From Oryzias latipes (lineage: Eukaryota > Chordata > Actinopteri > Beloniformes > Adrianichthyidae): a DNA stretch of 64,000 bases. The notes beneath the pieces were generated by a model, which was given only the letters and a program-made list of their open reading frames with translations, searched no databases and had not been told where the DNA came from. Numbering within the stretch: the stretch's first letter is position 1; every line of letters starts with the position of its first letter. Positions 37,601 through 47,010 of this stretch are shown piece after piece. The stretch is from contig NC_019879.2 of NCBI RefSeq assembly GCF_002234675.1, forward strand, positions 18,178,355 through 18,242,354. Direction: 5' to 3'. The position numbers and the translations under genes are program-made.

Positions 37601-37840
37601 CCTGCTTTTGTTGCAGGAGGCGCTGTGCTGCTAGTGGAGGCGCTGCTAAATGAGGACGGATCTGGCCCTCTGACAGTACAACTCTACTCCCTGAACATGC
37701 TAGTGCAGACAGAGGGCAGAGAGAGAACAGATGCTCAGTATGCTGCCTTGCTGACCACTGCAGGCTTCACCAACATCCAGCACTGCCTCACGGGGAAGAT
37801 CTATGATGCCGTTATGGGCTACAAAAGACATGAAATATAG
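16637..37840 (+). CDS. asmt: acetylserotonin O-methyltransferase (melatonin synthesis), complete
   Basis: Eight coding exons: 16637-16726, 17694-17868, 18226-18355, 18717-18785, 24113-24231, 31417-31557, 35320-35442 and 37617-37840. They total 1071 nt (356 aa; human 345), with every junction in phase. The enzyme transfers a methyl group from S-adenosylmethionine to N-acetylserotonin, giving melatonin. Residues 1-100 form the helical dimerisation domain ([13 protein letters not shown]). The SAM-binding loop is [12 protein letters not shown] (from residue 192), whose second Gly codon is split by intron 5. [10 protein letters not shown] follows. The catalytic triplet sits in [13 protein letters not shown]: Arg259, His262 (general base) and Asp263. 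The C-terminus ([16 protein letters not shown] ... [10 protein letters not shown]) matches human closely. Introns 4, 5, 6 and 7 (5.3, 7.2, 3.8 and 2.2 kb) are swollen by transposons, yet the coding exons are intact. Teleosts can carry two asmt genes; which paralogue this is was not resolved. Confidence 0.95.
17330..17476 (+). repeat. non-LTR retroelement 3' tail in asmt intron 1
   Basis: Sequence ending CTACAGGGATTAATAAAGTT followed by three imperfect ATCTTA repeats (17453-17475). This is the usual 3' terminus of fish L2-like elements. No coding part is attached. Confidence 0.5.
20616..21494. mobile_element. hAT-type MITE with 8-bp target duplication
   Basis: The left end reads GGTAACACTTTATATTAAGA; the right end, reverse-complemented, is GGTAACACTTTATAATAAGA, continuing alike into GATTCCTT(G/T)ACAAGC. 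The flanks AAAATAAT (20608-20615) and AAAATTAT (21495-21502) match 7 of 8, an 8-bp target duplication as made by hAT transposases. The interior is several imperfect tandem copies of a unit containing TCTATAATGCTAATAAATG and TTAATAAATCTTATTAAGC. No coding capacity. Confidence 0.85.
22335..22632 (+). repeat. SINE-like repeat with ATGG tail in asmt intron 4
   Basis: Starts with GGTGCAGTGGTTACCCCTCC, passes through a CCACAGTCCAAAAAAATGCA block and GATAGGCTCCAGCAACCC, and ends in GATGGATGGATGG. This is a very common fish interspersed repeat. The copy is diverged. The family name was not fixed. Confidence 0.75.
25719..26398 (+). mobile_element. MITE family 2, copy A (asmt intron 5)
   Basis: Left end TGCTACGCCATTTACACCGG, right end (reverse complement) TGCTACCTTCACACCGGCC. 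The middle (about 26005-26105) matches 58255-58360 in reverse orientation, for example CGCAAATCTCGCTCCAGGCT against its counterpart there, so the two are copies of one family. No coding capacity. Confidence 0.7.
29600..30940. mobile_element. PIF/Harbinger transposon relic, two decayed genes
   Basis: On the plus strand 29772-29931 encodes [20 protein letters not shown] and onward, ending [16 protein letters not shown], the look of the Myb/SANT-like DNA-binding protein of fish Harbinger elements with an internal deletion. On the minus strand, from about 30716 leftward, [18 protein letters not shown] resembles the start of a Harbinger transposase before stops intervene. Two genes facing each other is the family's usual layout. 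The right edge carries CCAGAAAGCAGGTGATGTGA on the minus strand, resembling Harbinger ends. A further AT-rich insertion seems to occupy about 29985-30600. Boundaries are approximate. Confidence 0.5.
32659..34236 (-). mobile_element. Tc1-like (Tc1/mariner) transposon, complete but inactive
   Basis: The ends are long inverted repeats of about 200 bp, starting CAGTGGGGCAAAAAAGTATT on the left and, reverse-complemented, CAGTGTGGCAAAAATAATTA on the right. Inner parts such as AATCCAGAAAATCACATTGT are shared by both. Length is about 1.58 kb, usual for Tc1 elements. The right flank keeps the TA target; the left has TG instead. It lies in asmt intron 6. Confidence 0.92.
32877..33889 (-). pseudogene. 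Tc1-like transposase pseudogene
   Basis: The minus-strand start codon is at 33889-33887 (family start MAKTKEL). The C-terminal end is open at 33143-32877 and contains [15 protein letters not shown], the last part of the DDE catalytic domain. Between these ends the frame is interrupted several times, and sequence is missing around 33740-33760 and 33130-33150 relative to intact relatives. It cannot make an active enzyme. Confidence 0.85.
35443..37616 (+). other. asmt intron 7 (2.2 kb)
   Basis: Contains MITE family 1 copy 2 (37017-37551). An acceptor-like site at 36909-36921 followed by 33 open codons in the right phase is discussed among the findings. The open frames near 35933-36190 on the minus strand look like nothing known. 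Confidence 0.65.
37017..37551 (+). mobile_element. MITE family 1, copy 2 (asmt intron 7)
   Basis: Collinear with 10433-11088: AATCAGGAGCAG, GATGCATCCACTTGCAGA, GCTGGATAGCTGTGATATTG and GGGGTTGTGAGGGG all recur in the same order. The right end reads GATCGGAATGGGACCTTTAA, the inverted match of the left end. It lacks the nested tail that interrupts copy 1. Confidence 0.78.
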
Positions 37841-38015
37841 AGGGATGTGCACTGCAGTGTAAAATGTACCAGGTTTCTGACTTTTTTCTCAATAAACAAA
37901 ACAAACTGCATACATATCAGCTCTAAATGGAATCTATAACAATGTATCAGATCTCTATGGTTTCTTTGGTCTTCATTTTACAGGTAAATTTTATACAGAA
38001 ATATTTCAAAATAAA
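37841..38015 (+). other. asmt 3' UTR with poly(A) signals
   Basis: AATAAA at 37891-37896, only 51 nt after the stop codon, and another at 38010-38015. Confidence 0.6.
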
Positions 38016-38517
38016 ACATCAATAGCCCACTAAATACCCTTGCATGTAGCTTTTTTAACATCTCACTACAGCGAAAGCTGGCACATCCTTAGTAAAACCT
38101 CATGTTTGGAAAAAAAATCAACATTTTTTAATTGTAAAAGCTTGAGCGATTTTTGCTGTACCTCTAACCCTATTTAGTATTGCTCATGACAAGCAGTCGT
38201 GCCAACAGGAGTCTTCTTTAAATATGAGAGCATCTGACAGAGCTTTCAGAAGCTAATGCCCAAATTCAAACCTCAAATCCCCAGCAAGATGACGAAGGGA
38301 GGCTTAAAACTATATGCTTTTTGACTGTCAACAAAAATGAAGAAAATCCAGTAAAGTAAAATGGAAGAGCCGCTGGTGCGGTGGAAACATTGGAAATATG
38401 CTGCATAATGTTTTCCCCCAAACACAGCTACAGTCAAGGTTTCACAGCTTCTAAAAATAGGTTTTTCAAAATGCAGAAAATTTTCTTATTGGCAACTTGA
38501 ATTGATTACAAAACTTT

Positions 38518-38752
38518 AAAGATCCACTCCAATTAAAATGGTATTTTAGGTGTTCTTAACATGTTCTTTGAGCTTTCTTCTCATAATAGAGGATATATAT
38601 AATGAAAATTAAGATTTCAAATGATATTTCTGAGTATTTTTCTATACAAATCAATGTGAAACAGGAGCAGGCGAAAATATGCAGTTTGAAAAAGCTTGTA
38701 GCAGTGACTTACAAACTACTATTGGAAGGCCACAAGCTCCCTGCTTGATTAA
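38518..38752 (+). mobile_element. MITE family 1, copy 3 (truncated)
   Basis: Begins CTTTAAAGATCCACTCCAAT, the expected terminal repeat. It then follows the left half of the other copies (GTATTTTAGGTGTTCTTA, ATTTCTGAGTATTTTTC, AACAGGAGCAGGC) and stops before the central part. Confidence 0.68.
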
Positions 38753-39416
38753 AAACCTTTTTTTATTCAAATAAATAAAAATATAATTTAAAGTTGTCTG
38801 TATTTTGTTTTAAGGTTTGATTTCACAACCAAGCCAAACTGTGCATAATCCACATTGCATTTCAGATCTTTTTAGATTCATACAGACACTCAAGGACAGC
38901 AGGAGTGCATTCAAAGATTAGTAATAAGCAGTTCAAGTTTAATGAGGATTTATTTGAAGATTAATCACTTTCCCTCTGAATATTCAGGTGCTGAGCAGCA
39001 ATATGTTCCAGTTTACAATCACAGAGATGAAACTGTGTTTAGATCACTACATACTATTGACTAGGACTGATTCCATAACTGAATTCTGAAAACCAGTAGG
39101 CTAAACTAAGACTAGATAAGCTAGTTGGCAATGTTTATTTTGATACATGGCTTCACAATTCACGGGTGACTTAAAATTCAACATGAGCTAGTCAGAAACT
39201 ATCTGAAGCTCATGAAGCAGTAGTTTGTAGCCATTTGCCTCTCTAAGAAGATTATAGCTGGATTGGAAATAGGTCTGTGTCAAATTTACACCTTCATCAT
39301 CATGTCTCAGTGCCCATTATTCTGTCACTCTCCATTAGTAAGATCCCAGAGGATCCCTGAGGACTGGACTCTGTCCCAGCTGCAGTTGGGCGAGATTTAA
39401 AGTACACAAGGTTAAT

Positions 39417-39442
39417 GCAGGCAGACAGACAGAGAGACAGAC

Positions 39443-39499
<57 letters not shown>

Positions 39500-39538
39500 G
39501 GCAGGCAGGCAGGCAGGCAGACAGACAGACAGACAGAC
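39417..39538. repeat. (CAGA)n / (CAGG)n microsatellite
   Basis: About 30 tetranucleotide units, mostly CAGA with GAGA interruptions at the left and a run of GCAG-type units near 39501-39520. The long Cys/Leu/Ser/Val-rich frames across it are artefacts of the repeat. Confidence 0.97.
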
Positions 39539-41330
39539 GTGCACAATCACATTTACACCTCTTTAATATAACCAACCACAAAAGTCTTATAAGATCCGGG
39601 CAAATATGCAGTCCACTACATATTTAAACTTGGACAGGTTTAATACCTTAACCTTGGTGTGAAATGACAGCTATTCACTACACCCACTGTGTGGCTAATG
39701 ATACATCACGGAAAGCTGCATATATTAGCAATAATTTTTGCACCCTAACCTGTTCGAAATCCAGACTGCCAGGTGTGATTAAGAGCAATGCTGGGGATAA
39801 GATTAAACTGCAAAGGTCAAACTCCATCTGATAGAATTCTGAGCTGCTACTTTCACAGCTTTCTTACATATAATCTTTTCTCATTAATCAATCCTAAGCC
39901 CTTCTGTCTGTACCACACACTAATTTCTGGATCTCATTGCCTTGCAAAGCTTTCTCAATGCTGTCTTATTTGTAGTGATGGATGTGAGTCAATTCATCCT
40001 CTCCACAATAGAGGCGACCATCTTTAATGTCACCCTCCTCTTCCTCTTTGCATCCGTTGTGTTCAAAATATGCACGCCAATCTTTTTCTGCATGGATTTT
40101 AGTCTGTAGTTGTGCTGTTGTGACACAGTTAGACAGAAAAATGTATTGAGCTGCTCTGCTTATCAATAGAAACTAGACATTTGACAGAAGATTTACCGTA
40201 ATTCTTTTACAAGTAGAAGGGAATCGATTTCTTTTCAATTACAGTGCTTCTAATTAGAGCAAAAAAGTTTAAGAAATAGTAAGAGACTAGTATATTCTTA
40301 AATCTCCAAACAGACAGGATTTATTTCCAGCTATGAAAAAAATCAGATATGTTTTGCTTTCATTTAGAGGTTAAATTAAGGTAATTTTGGAACCAAAGTG
40401 GTTTGATGCATATTTACATCAATGAGCATCAGAAGGTCAAATATGTCTTTATTTGGATGAGGCATTTCCATTTTGTGCAACTCTGAAGACCTACAGTACT
40501 TTCTTGCATTAGTTATTGTTGTTGTTGTTTTTTTAATTGTGAGTTATTAAAACTGATTAGAAATAATAAAAGTATTTATTACTGTACTGTTGCTTTATTC
40601 TCAAAGTTTCCCACAGCCATGTAAAACAATAATTAAACAGAAAAGTCAAAGCGTAAAACAGTGCCCTTGTCCTTGTTTGCTCTTGAACTGTCCTATCTAG
40701 GTATTTGTCTTTTAAATTTTGCAGATGGATAGTTTCCTGAAGTAAAAGAAATTCTGACATAGAAATTCAAATATATGCTCTTCTGCAATCTCATTATGGC
40801 AGTGATAATTTCCTAGGCCAGATGTAGAAGGCCCTTCAGAATCAAATGAAAGAGAAGGCAAACTGTCCAAAAACCAGATGTGCTGCATGACAACTTAATG
40901 AACAGACTGGTAGCAGATGCTTCTCCCCTGGGTGCTATGTCTCTTCACTCCAGGGTGCTGATGACGGTTTTCAGTTCTGGAATAAAATTCCTTTTGTTTT
41001 GCTTGTGTTACGTTTTTTTCTTTAAAAATTAGAATTAAGCAAGAATCAAATAACGGAATGGTTAACTTGTTTTCTACAAGATTCTAAATTGTTGAGCTGC
41101 TATTCCATTAAAAATCAATGAGCTTTGAGAAAACCTTCACCATGACCTTCTCTAAATTAGCCAATTTTTGCTGTAATGTTACTGTAACTTTTCTACCATG
41201 AATAATTGATTCTGATTGGCTGCTGGGTGTCCATTAAAAAGTGATAATCCACTGTGATAATGCACGCCTAAAAAAGAAGTTCCGGTCACATAGCTTAAAT
41301 GTTCTATATCACTGCGCTGGTTTTTTTGAC

Positions 41331-41533
41331 CCTTGTGCTATCTTAGATGACCCCACATTACATTGACGTGTTCTCCCTACCATGACAAAGGTGGATAAAG
41401 GTGGAAAGATTTCATGTAATCCATGGACACCAGTGAGGTTCACAAATCATTGAAGAAAAAAGGTTCAGCGCACTGTCTAGTGGGTCTAGATGACCCAACT
41501 CCCAATGTTAAAGTGCTTAGGATACCTCAAGGG
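41331..41533. mobile_element. short inverted-repeat element with TTAA-type target (piggyBac-like MITE)
   Basis: Left end CCCTTGTGCTATCTTAGATG, right end (reverse complement) CCCTTGAGGTATCCTAAGCA. The right flank is TTAA (41534-41537), the left TTGA (41327-41330), a decayed copy of the same target. TTAA targets are used by piggyBac and Kolobok elements. About 203 bp, no coding capacity. Confidence 0.72.
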
Positions 41534-42140
41534 TTAAAACAAACTTTGAATTCATCATCTGGACAAAAAACAAACGTTAAGAGGTCAACTTTCCCTCAGG
41601 ACTGATTCTCTATTTAACCCGTTGTGACAACCAGCATATGTATCGCTTTCTTTGCCGCTGCAGTCAAGGTCAATGCTGGTTTAGCGCGAATTCACCACAC
41701 CACATATCAAAAAGTCAGCTTTTTGTGAAAAAAAGCTATCTAAACCGAAAAAATAGCAAGAATAAAGTACTAAAAACTGACTGAATATTCATTTCTTTTG
41801 TAAGTGACCATGCTATAAGGGGGTTAATGGCCTTCGAAGTGTGCAAAATCAGAAATTAAGTCACTTCACACACTGGCTTCCACAGCATGCGCTGATTTTT
41901 GATAATGCACACTTGATCGGCCACTGTCCCTTGCTTATGTTCTAGGTTTTTTAGATAAACAAGAGTGGGCGTACTGTAGTTTTAATTTTGTTTACTCCTT
42001 GTTCTGTATGAGGAAAAATTCTGTGTTGAAAACAAACAATTACCATCTTCTGTAAAATAAAGGTTATTTTGTGCATTTTGCGGTCTCAAGCCCCCAAAAT
42101 ACACAATACTCAGTTTGTTACCTTTATTCTGGTACCACAG

Positions 42141-42387
42141 CCGCCCCCTTCACCATAGGCAGCCGACATTTGATCGGAAGATTGCAGGTTTAAATCCCGC
42201 CTTGCCTGCAAATATTTTAAGTGTCCTTGAGCAACACACTGAACCCCACCTTGCCTGAAGGTTGGCGCCAGTGTTCAGCAGCGGAGCCGCCACCAGTGTT
42301 GCGTATGTAAATGGGTCTTTGACTGTAAAGCGCTTTGGACCTTTGAGAAAGGTAAAAAAGCGCTTTACAAGTATACCCCATTTACAA
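42141..42387 (+). repeat. tRNA-derived SINE
   Basis: Contains a B-box-like GCAGGTTTAAATCCCGCC near 42184, then GTGTCCTTGAGCAACACACT and CTGTAAAGCGCTTTGGACCT, ending in CAAGTATACCCCATTTAC. This is the layout of the SINE common in percomorph fishes (AFC-like). Diverged from consensus. Confidence 0.75.
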
Positions 42388-42600
42388 GATACAATCCTGG
42401 TCAAGGTTTGTAATTTTACCTTAGGTTCAGGTTTTGTTTTGTTTTTTCTTTCAGTGTAAAGGAGACCATCATATGGAATGTAGTAATGGTTAATGGCTAA
42501 ACGTAGGCATCTAATTTGTTAGAGTTATTGAATGAAACGAAAATCAAATAAAACAGAAAAAGAAGAGCAGGTCTTGTTGATCTTTAATGGAGTTAGATAT

Positions 42601-42670
42601 GTATATATATAAAATATATATTATATATTTTATATATAAAATATATATATATTTTATATGTATATATACA
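42601..42670. repeat. AT-rich palindrome
   Basis: Alternating TA with AAAATATATAT/ATATATATTTT arms. The stretch GTATATATATAAAATATATA pairs with ATATATTTTATATGTATATA to the right, so a cruciform or hairpin is possible. Confidence 0.8.
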
Positions 42671-44555
42671 TAAAAGATATGCGCATTGCAACCTCAGATG
42701 GGGTTTTATAAACAGGAGACTGATTAGTAAAGGGTTTAACATCTTGAAACTGGATAAATCCCTGAATTCCAATCTGTGAGAAAACAAACAAATATTGACG
42801 TCAGGTACGTGTTTTTAAACAGCAGCTTTTTGGATCAGCTGGAGACCTTTCAGAAATTGATATTTTACTCCTACATTTATTATACAAGGAATTCTTGCAC
42901 AGTTTGAACATCACCTGCCAACAGCCTCACAATTTTTACAGTAAGAACATTAAATAGGGAAAGGGGGAAAAGGAAAGCTTCCATCACAGCAGACTGTTCC
43001 TGGAGGAAATGTGAAAATCTCCTGGTAAAAAACGAGGTAGTTAATATGAAGTTTAACTTTCTTTTACAGTGTTTTTTGTTAAATCAGTCCACTATTCTCC
43101 TTACCACAGCACATTGACTCTTCCTAAAACGAATCCCCTTTTACCTAAAATATTTAAACAGTTAAATCAGACACTCAGAGTTATGCTTACTCTTGCAGCA
43201 GAGCAATCATACGCAAAGATAAATGGCCCAGTGGATTTGTCATGAGGTAAAGACATGTGTTGATTTGTTACTGTTTAAATCTCTGCTAAACATCCAGAGT
43301 CTCATTTCTTCATTCCATGCACAGGTACGTCAACCGGCTCAGCATTTATTTCCATTTCAAACACAAGAAATGTACATTTTCTCCCTCATTATTTTCTGTT
43401 CAGTCCTGTGTTTCAGAGTTAGAATGCCAGCATCCAGGCCAACCCGAGTCAGGTTCATGAAAGCTTTTGGGAAGTTGCACAGCTATAATTGGTAAAGTGA
43501 ATAAAGTATGTCAAATCCTTTTTTTTTAATGGAACTTTTAAAGAAAGCAGGTTCACAAGAAGAAAAAGCAAACAAACAGACTTTATGATGCATATCACAA
43601 TGTAAAAATAACAGTTCATAATCATTTGCTCTTTAAGAGTTTAGCAATGCTTAATTGCTGCACTTCTCCATCTCTTTTTTTGTGTGCTCTCCTTTGTGTT
43701 TTGCGTTTCCAGTTTTGATTGTGCAACTGAAAGACTCTTTGTTAAGGCTCTAACTGCTAAACAAATCAAGCAGCATCCCCACGCTCATGCTCAGACAACT
43801 TCAGGGCACAGACCTTTCTGCCTGGGACTGTGTATATGTGTAAGTTTGTGGGCTGAAGGTGTGTGTTTGAAGAAGGAAAAAAACTGGCCTCCTGGCTCTT
43901 TCGTTTGTGTTTTTACAAAAGTTATATAATTTTCAAGACGTTTTCCCCATAAACCAACACACAAAGGCTTACTTTTCTTTTCTTTTTTATTATCAACTAC
44001 AAAAATAAGGCAATAGGCTAATCTTTTTTTTCTTCTTGTAAGGATTCTGTGCTTTGGTTTGGTTTTTGTCAGTTATGTTATGATTTTTGGTCATGTTCTG
44101 CTTTGAACTGTCCCTCAGTCAAACCAGTTTCAGGTTTGTCTTGATTCACAGCTGTCTTCATTTAAGTTGATTGCCCTCAGTCTATTTAATTGTCTGGTTT
44201 TCAGTTCTTCCTTGTCAGGTCATCTCCTCTGTTCTGCTGTGTCACCTGTTTTGTTTTTTCATGGAGTTTTGGTCATGTTCTGGGTAGTTTAGATTAACTG
44301 TGTACATTTCTGTCATTAAGCCGGGTCTCCTGCATTACGGGTCCTTCACTACCAGTTCTGGACAGTCATGAACAGCTTCAAAAGTTGATTAATTCAAAAT
44401 ACAAACATCAATCATCAGTGAAATGTTGGTTTGTACAAGTTCAAATTGTATGAAAAAAAAAACATTTGACTGTAAATTGAAGTTTATTTTTTTGAGGCCA
44501 TGTTGAAGTTTTGTTAGTAATAAAATGACTCAAATACATAGGTTTACATTAGAGA

Positions 44556-44970
44556 TACCTTTTTAAACCAGAGTTTTGGCCATGCTTGACCTCTGGCATC
44601 TCTTGTTCCGGATCCTCCGAGCAACCTGGCCTGGTGTGTCCACGTAGGGCGCACTGGACCCGGGGGTTGGGGGTCTGTGGGGCGGGAGGGGCTGGGGATG
44701 AGTCGTGCTTGGGCTGCACAGATGCTGACACCCCGGCCAACAGAAGGACAGGGCGGACGGCACCTTCTGGGTTCTCTGGGTTCTCTCTTCTTTAGATTTT
44801 TATAGTCATTTCTCTTTTACTTGCGTTTGTTTTTGTGTATTTTATTTTAAGGGGGTTATTTAATTATTTTACTGCATGTGTGGGGATTGGTGTTTTTGCA
44901 TTGTACATGTTCAGCACCTTGAGCTGTTTACATGAAAGGTGCTTTAGAAATAAAATAAATTTGAATTTTA
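44556..44970 (+). repeat. GC-rich retroelement fragment with 3' tail
   Basis: A GC-rich block (44575-44790), sharply unlike its AT-rich surroundings, is followed by CAGCACCTTGAGCTGTTTAC and AAAGGTGCTTTAGAAATAAA, the usual 3' end of several fish LINE/SINE families. The family was not identified. Confidence 0.45.
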
Positions 44971-46737
44971 TATATTTAGGTTTGTAGAAAGGGAAAGTGA
45001 CATGCCAGGACATTGTCACAGTCCAGTGCAGACATAAACATACTTTCACACGCACTTTTGCTCACACCTGTCTTGTCTCACAACTCAGTAAAAGTGTCTC
45101 AGCTTAAAGCTGTACTTCCAAGCATGTTCATAATTCATAGAGTGGTGACAGGGCTATTGGACAAGACAAAAATGTCTACCCTGTGGGCCACACTCACCAC
45201 ACACTCAGAGGAAGGCGGTGGTCATATTAGCTTTCAGCTCATGCAAGCCTATAGCTGAGGCCTGGTTGTAAAGGTGGAAACCTAAGAGGAGACAATTCTT
45301 AAAATAAAATACATATAATTGTTTCAGTTTGCAACTTGGTATGATTTTTGGCTAAAACCAACAGAGAAAAATCAAAGGATTTCTGGTTACACTGTATTAA
45401 CATCAGGCAGGTTGTAAGCACCGCTAAACCGAATCCCTCCTTTTTTACCTGGCCTCCTTTCCAATAATGACCTTTGAATGCATGTTAGACAGGGGTGGGT
45501 TGGAATACAGACTCTTAAAAGTAAAGCCTTGTACTTTTCAGATCAGAGATGTGTACCCGGTGATCCTTACTAACCTGCAGAGGAAGCATGAAGGTTTTGA
45601 TTTTCACCTATAAATCCTCTCATCTCACTGATTATGCTGCCATGTTGCCTTTTACCTATGGGAGGACCAGTCATCGCCGGTGAAGTGCTGACAGGCTCTG
45701 TCCTGACGAACGGCTTAACTCTCCTCATGGGAGAAATCTCGAACTCCATTTGCTTTCTAAAGAGATGTCAAGTTCCAGCGCTGTGTATTGGGGTTTGAAA
45801 TGGTTATTAATTTAATTTCGTTTTTTTTTTCCTTCGCTCTTGTATGCATTTAGAGTCTGACAGCTGCAGTTCTCTTCTTTTGTTTTTGCAGCTGTTGTTC
45901 CTCAGGGTGTTACAATTTGTCATATCCCTTTTGATGCACAATTTCTTTGCATTTGTCACTACATGAAACCAGTCAAGCTGACATTAACCAATGAAAGGGC
46001 CATGCTGTTGTGGAGGAAATGCATTCTCAATGGTTTCACAGTGTTCCAATTTTACGATGACTTTATTGTTCTGCATTGAGCTGACGACAGGTCCTCAAAA
46101 TGGAAAAAGATGGCAGGACTCTATGAACTCAAACATTTGAATTTCTCTTCTGACAGCCTCTCTAGCGGCTGTTTTCAGATTGGCTGCTCATTCACCAAAT
46201 CAGGAACTGAACATTACCGGTAAGCAGGGAGCTGCTTAGATTATTTACCATTACATCAGTTATTGATAATCTCAGATTAGATATTCACTGTATAGTGAAA
46301 CATGGAGACATATAGAACTACTTTATAAGTTGGCAAATATGGTGTGAATTTTAATCTAACTGAGATGTTTTAAAGTTAATGTGCTCAATCATTAACAATG
46401 TTGATAGACAAAATGCAGAATACAACATTGGCATGCAACGTAAGCTCCAGTAGTAGTAAAATAACGACACCATCACCACTTGAGAATAATAAAAATAACA
46501 AAAAAACACTGAAGCAAACTAACAATTTGAAATATCATTTGTGGATTTCTGCAGGCTCAGCAAAGACTATTTAACCTCATACAAAAATAATCTTAAAACT
46601 GAAAACAATGTTTAAAAATGGTTGTATGTGACAAGCAGGTTCTTTTGGATTGATCTTGTCTTTTAGTTCATCCATCCATCTTTTTTTTTTTTTGGATGTC
46701 GACACAAGGCCACACATTCAAACCTGGGAAAAATTTA

Positions 46738-47010
46738 ATAGAATAGGGTAATTTATTGATCCCACAAAGGGGAAATTGCCGTGTTACCATTCCTCTATTA
46801 AAAACAGAAGATAGATAATAATTTACACTAGAAGTACACAAAAAAAACTATAACAGTTAGTATTGTCCGTTGTCTGTGAGGTTTTTGTGGATGCCAGTGG
46901 CGGACGGGAGGAAAGATCTGTGAAAGCGCTCCTTCCTGTAGTTAAAGTTTCTGACTGAGGGAGGTCCTCAATGCACCCATGGTTACATGCAGAGGATGAC
47001 AGATTCAGCT
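46738..47010 (-). repeat. non-LTR retroelement fragment
   Basis: TTTATTGATCCCACAAAGGG, here on the plus strand, is the inverted 3' end of a widespread fish L2-like family. CAGTGGCGGACGGGAGGAA and GCGCTCCTTCCTGTAG follow. A second short piece of the same terminus is at about 63385-63405. Confidence 0.45.

Noticed and set aside
39300..39627. Cys/Leu/Ser/Val-rich and Gln/Thr/Asp/Arg-rich open frames
   Set aside because: Translation of the CAGA microsatellite.
44040..44345. T-rich stretch resembling an LTR (TCATGTTCTG, GTCACCTG, CATTAAGCCGGGTCTCC)
   Set aside because: Its composition recalls fish LTRs, but no TG...CA ends with target duplication could be located.
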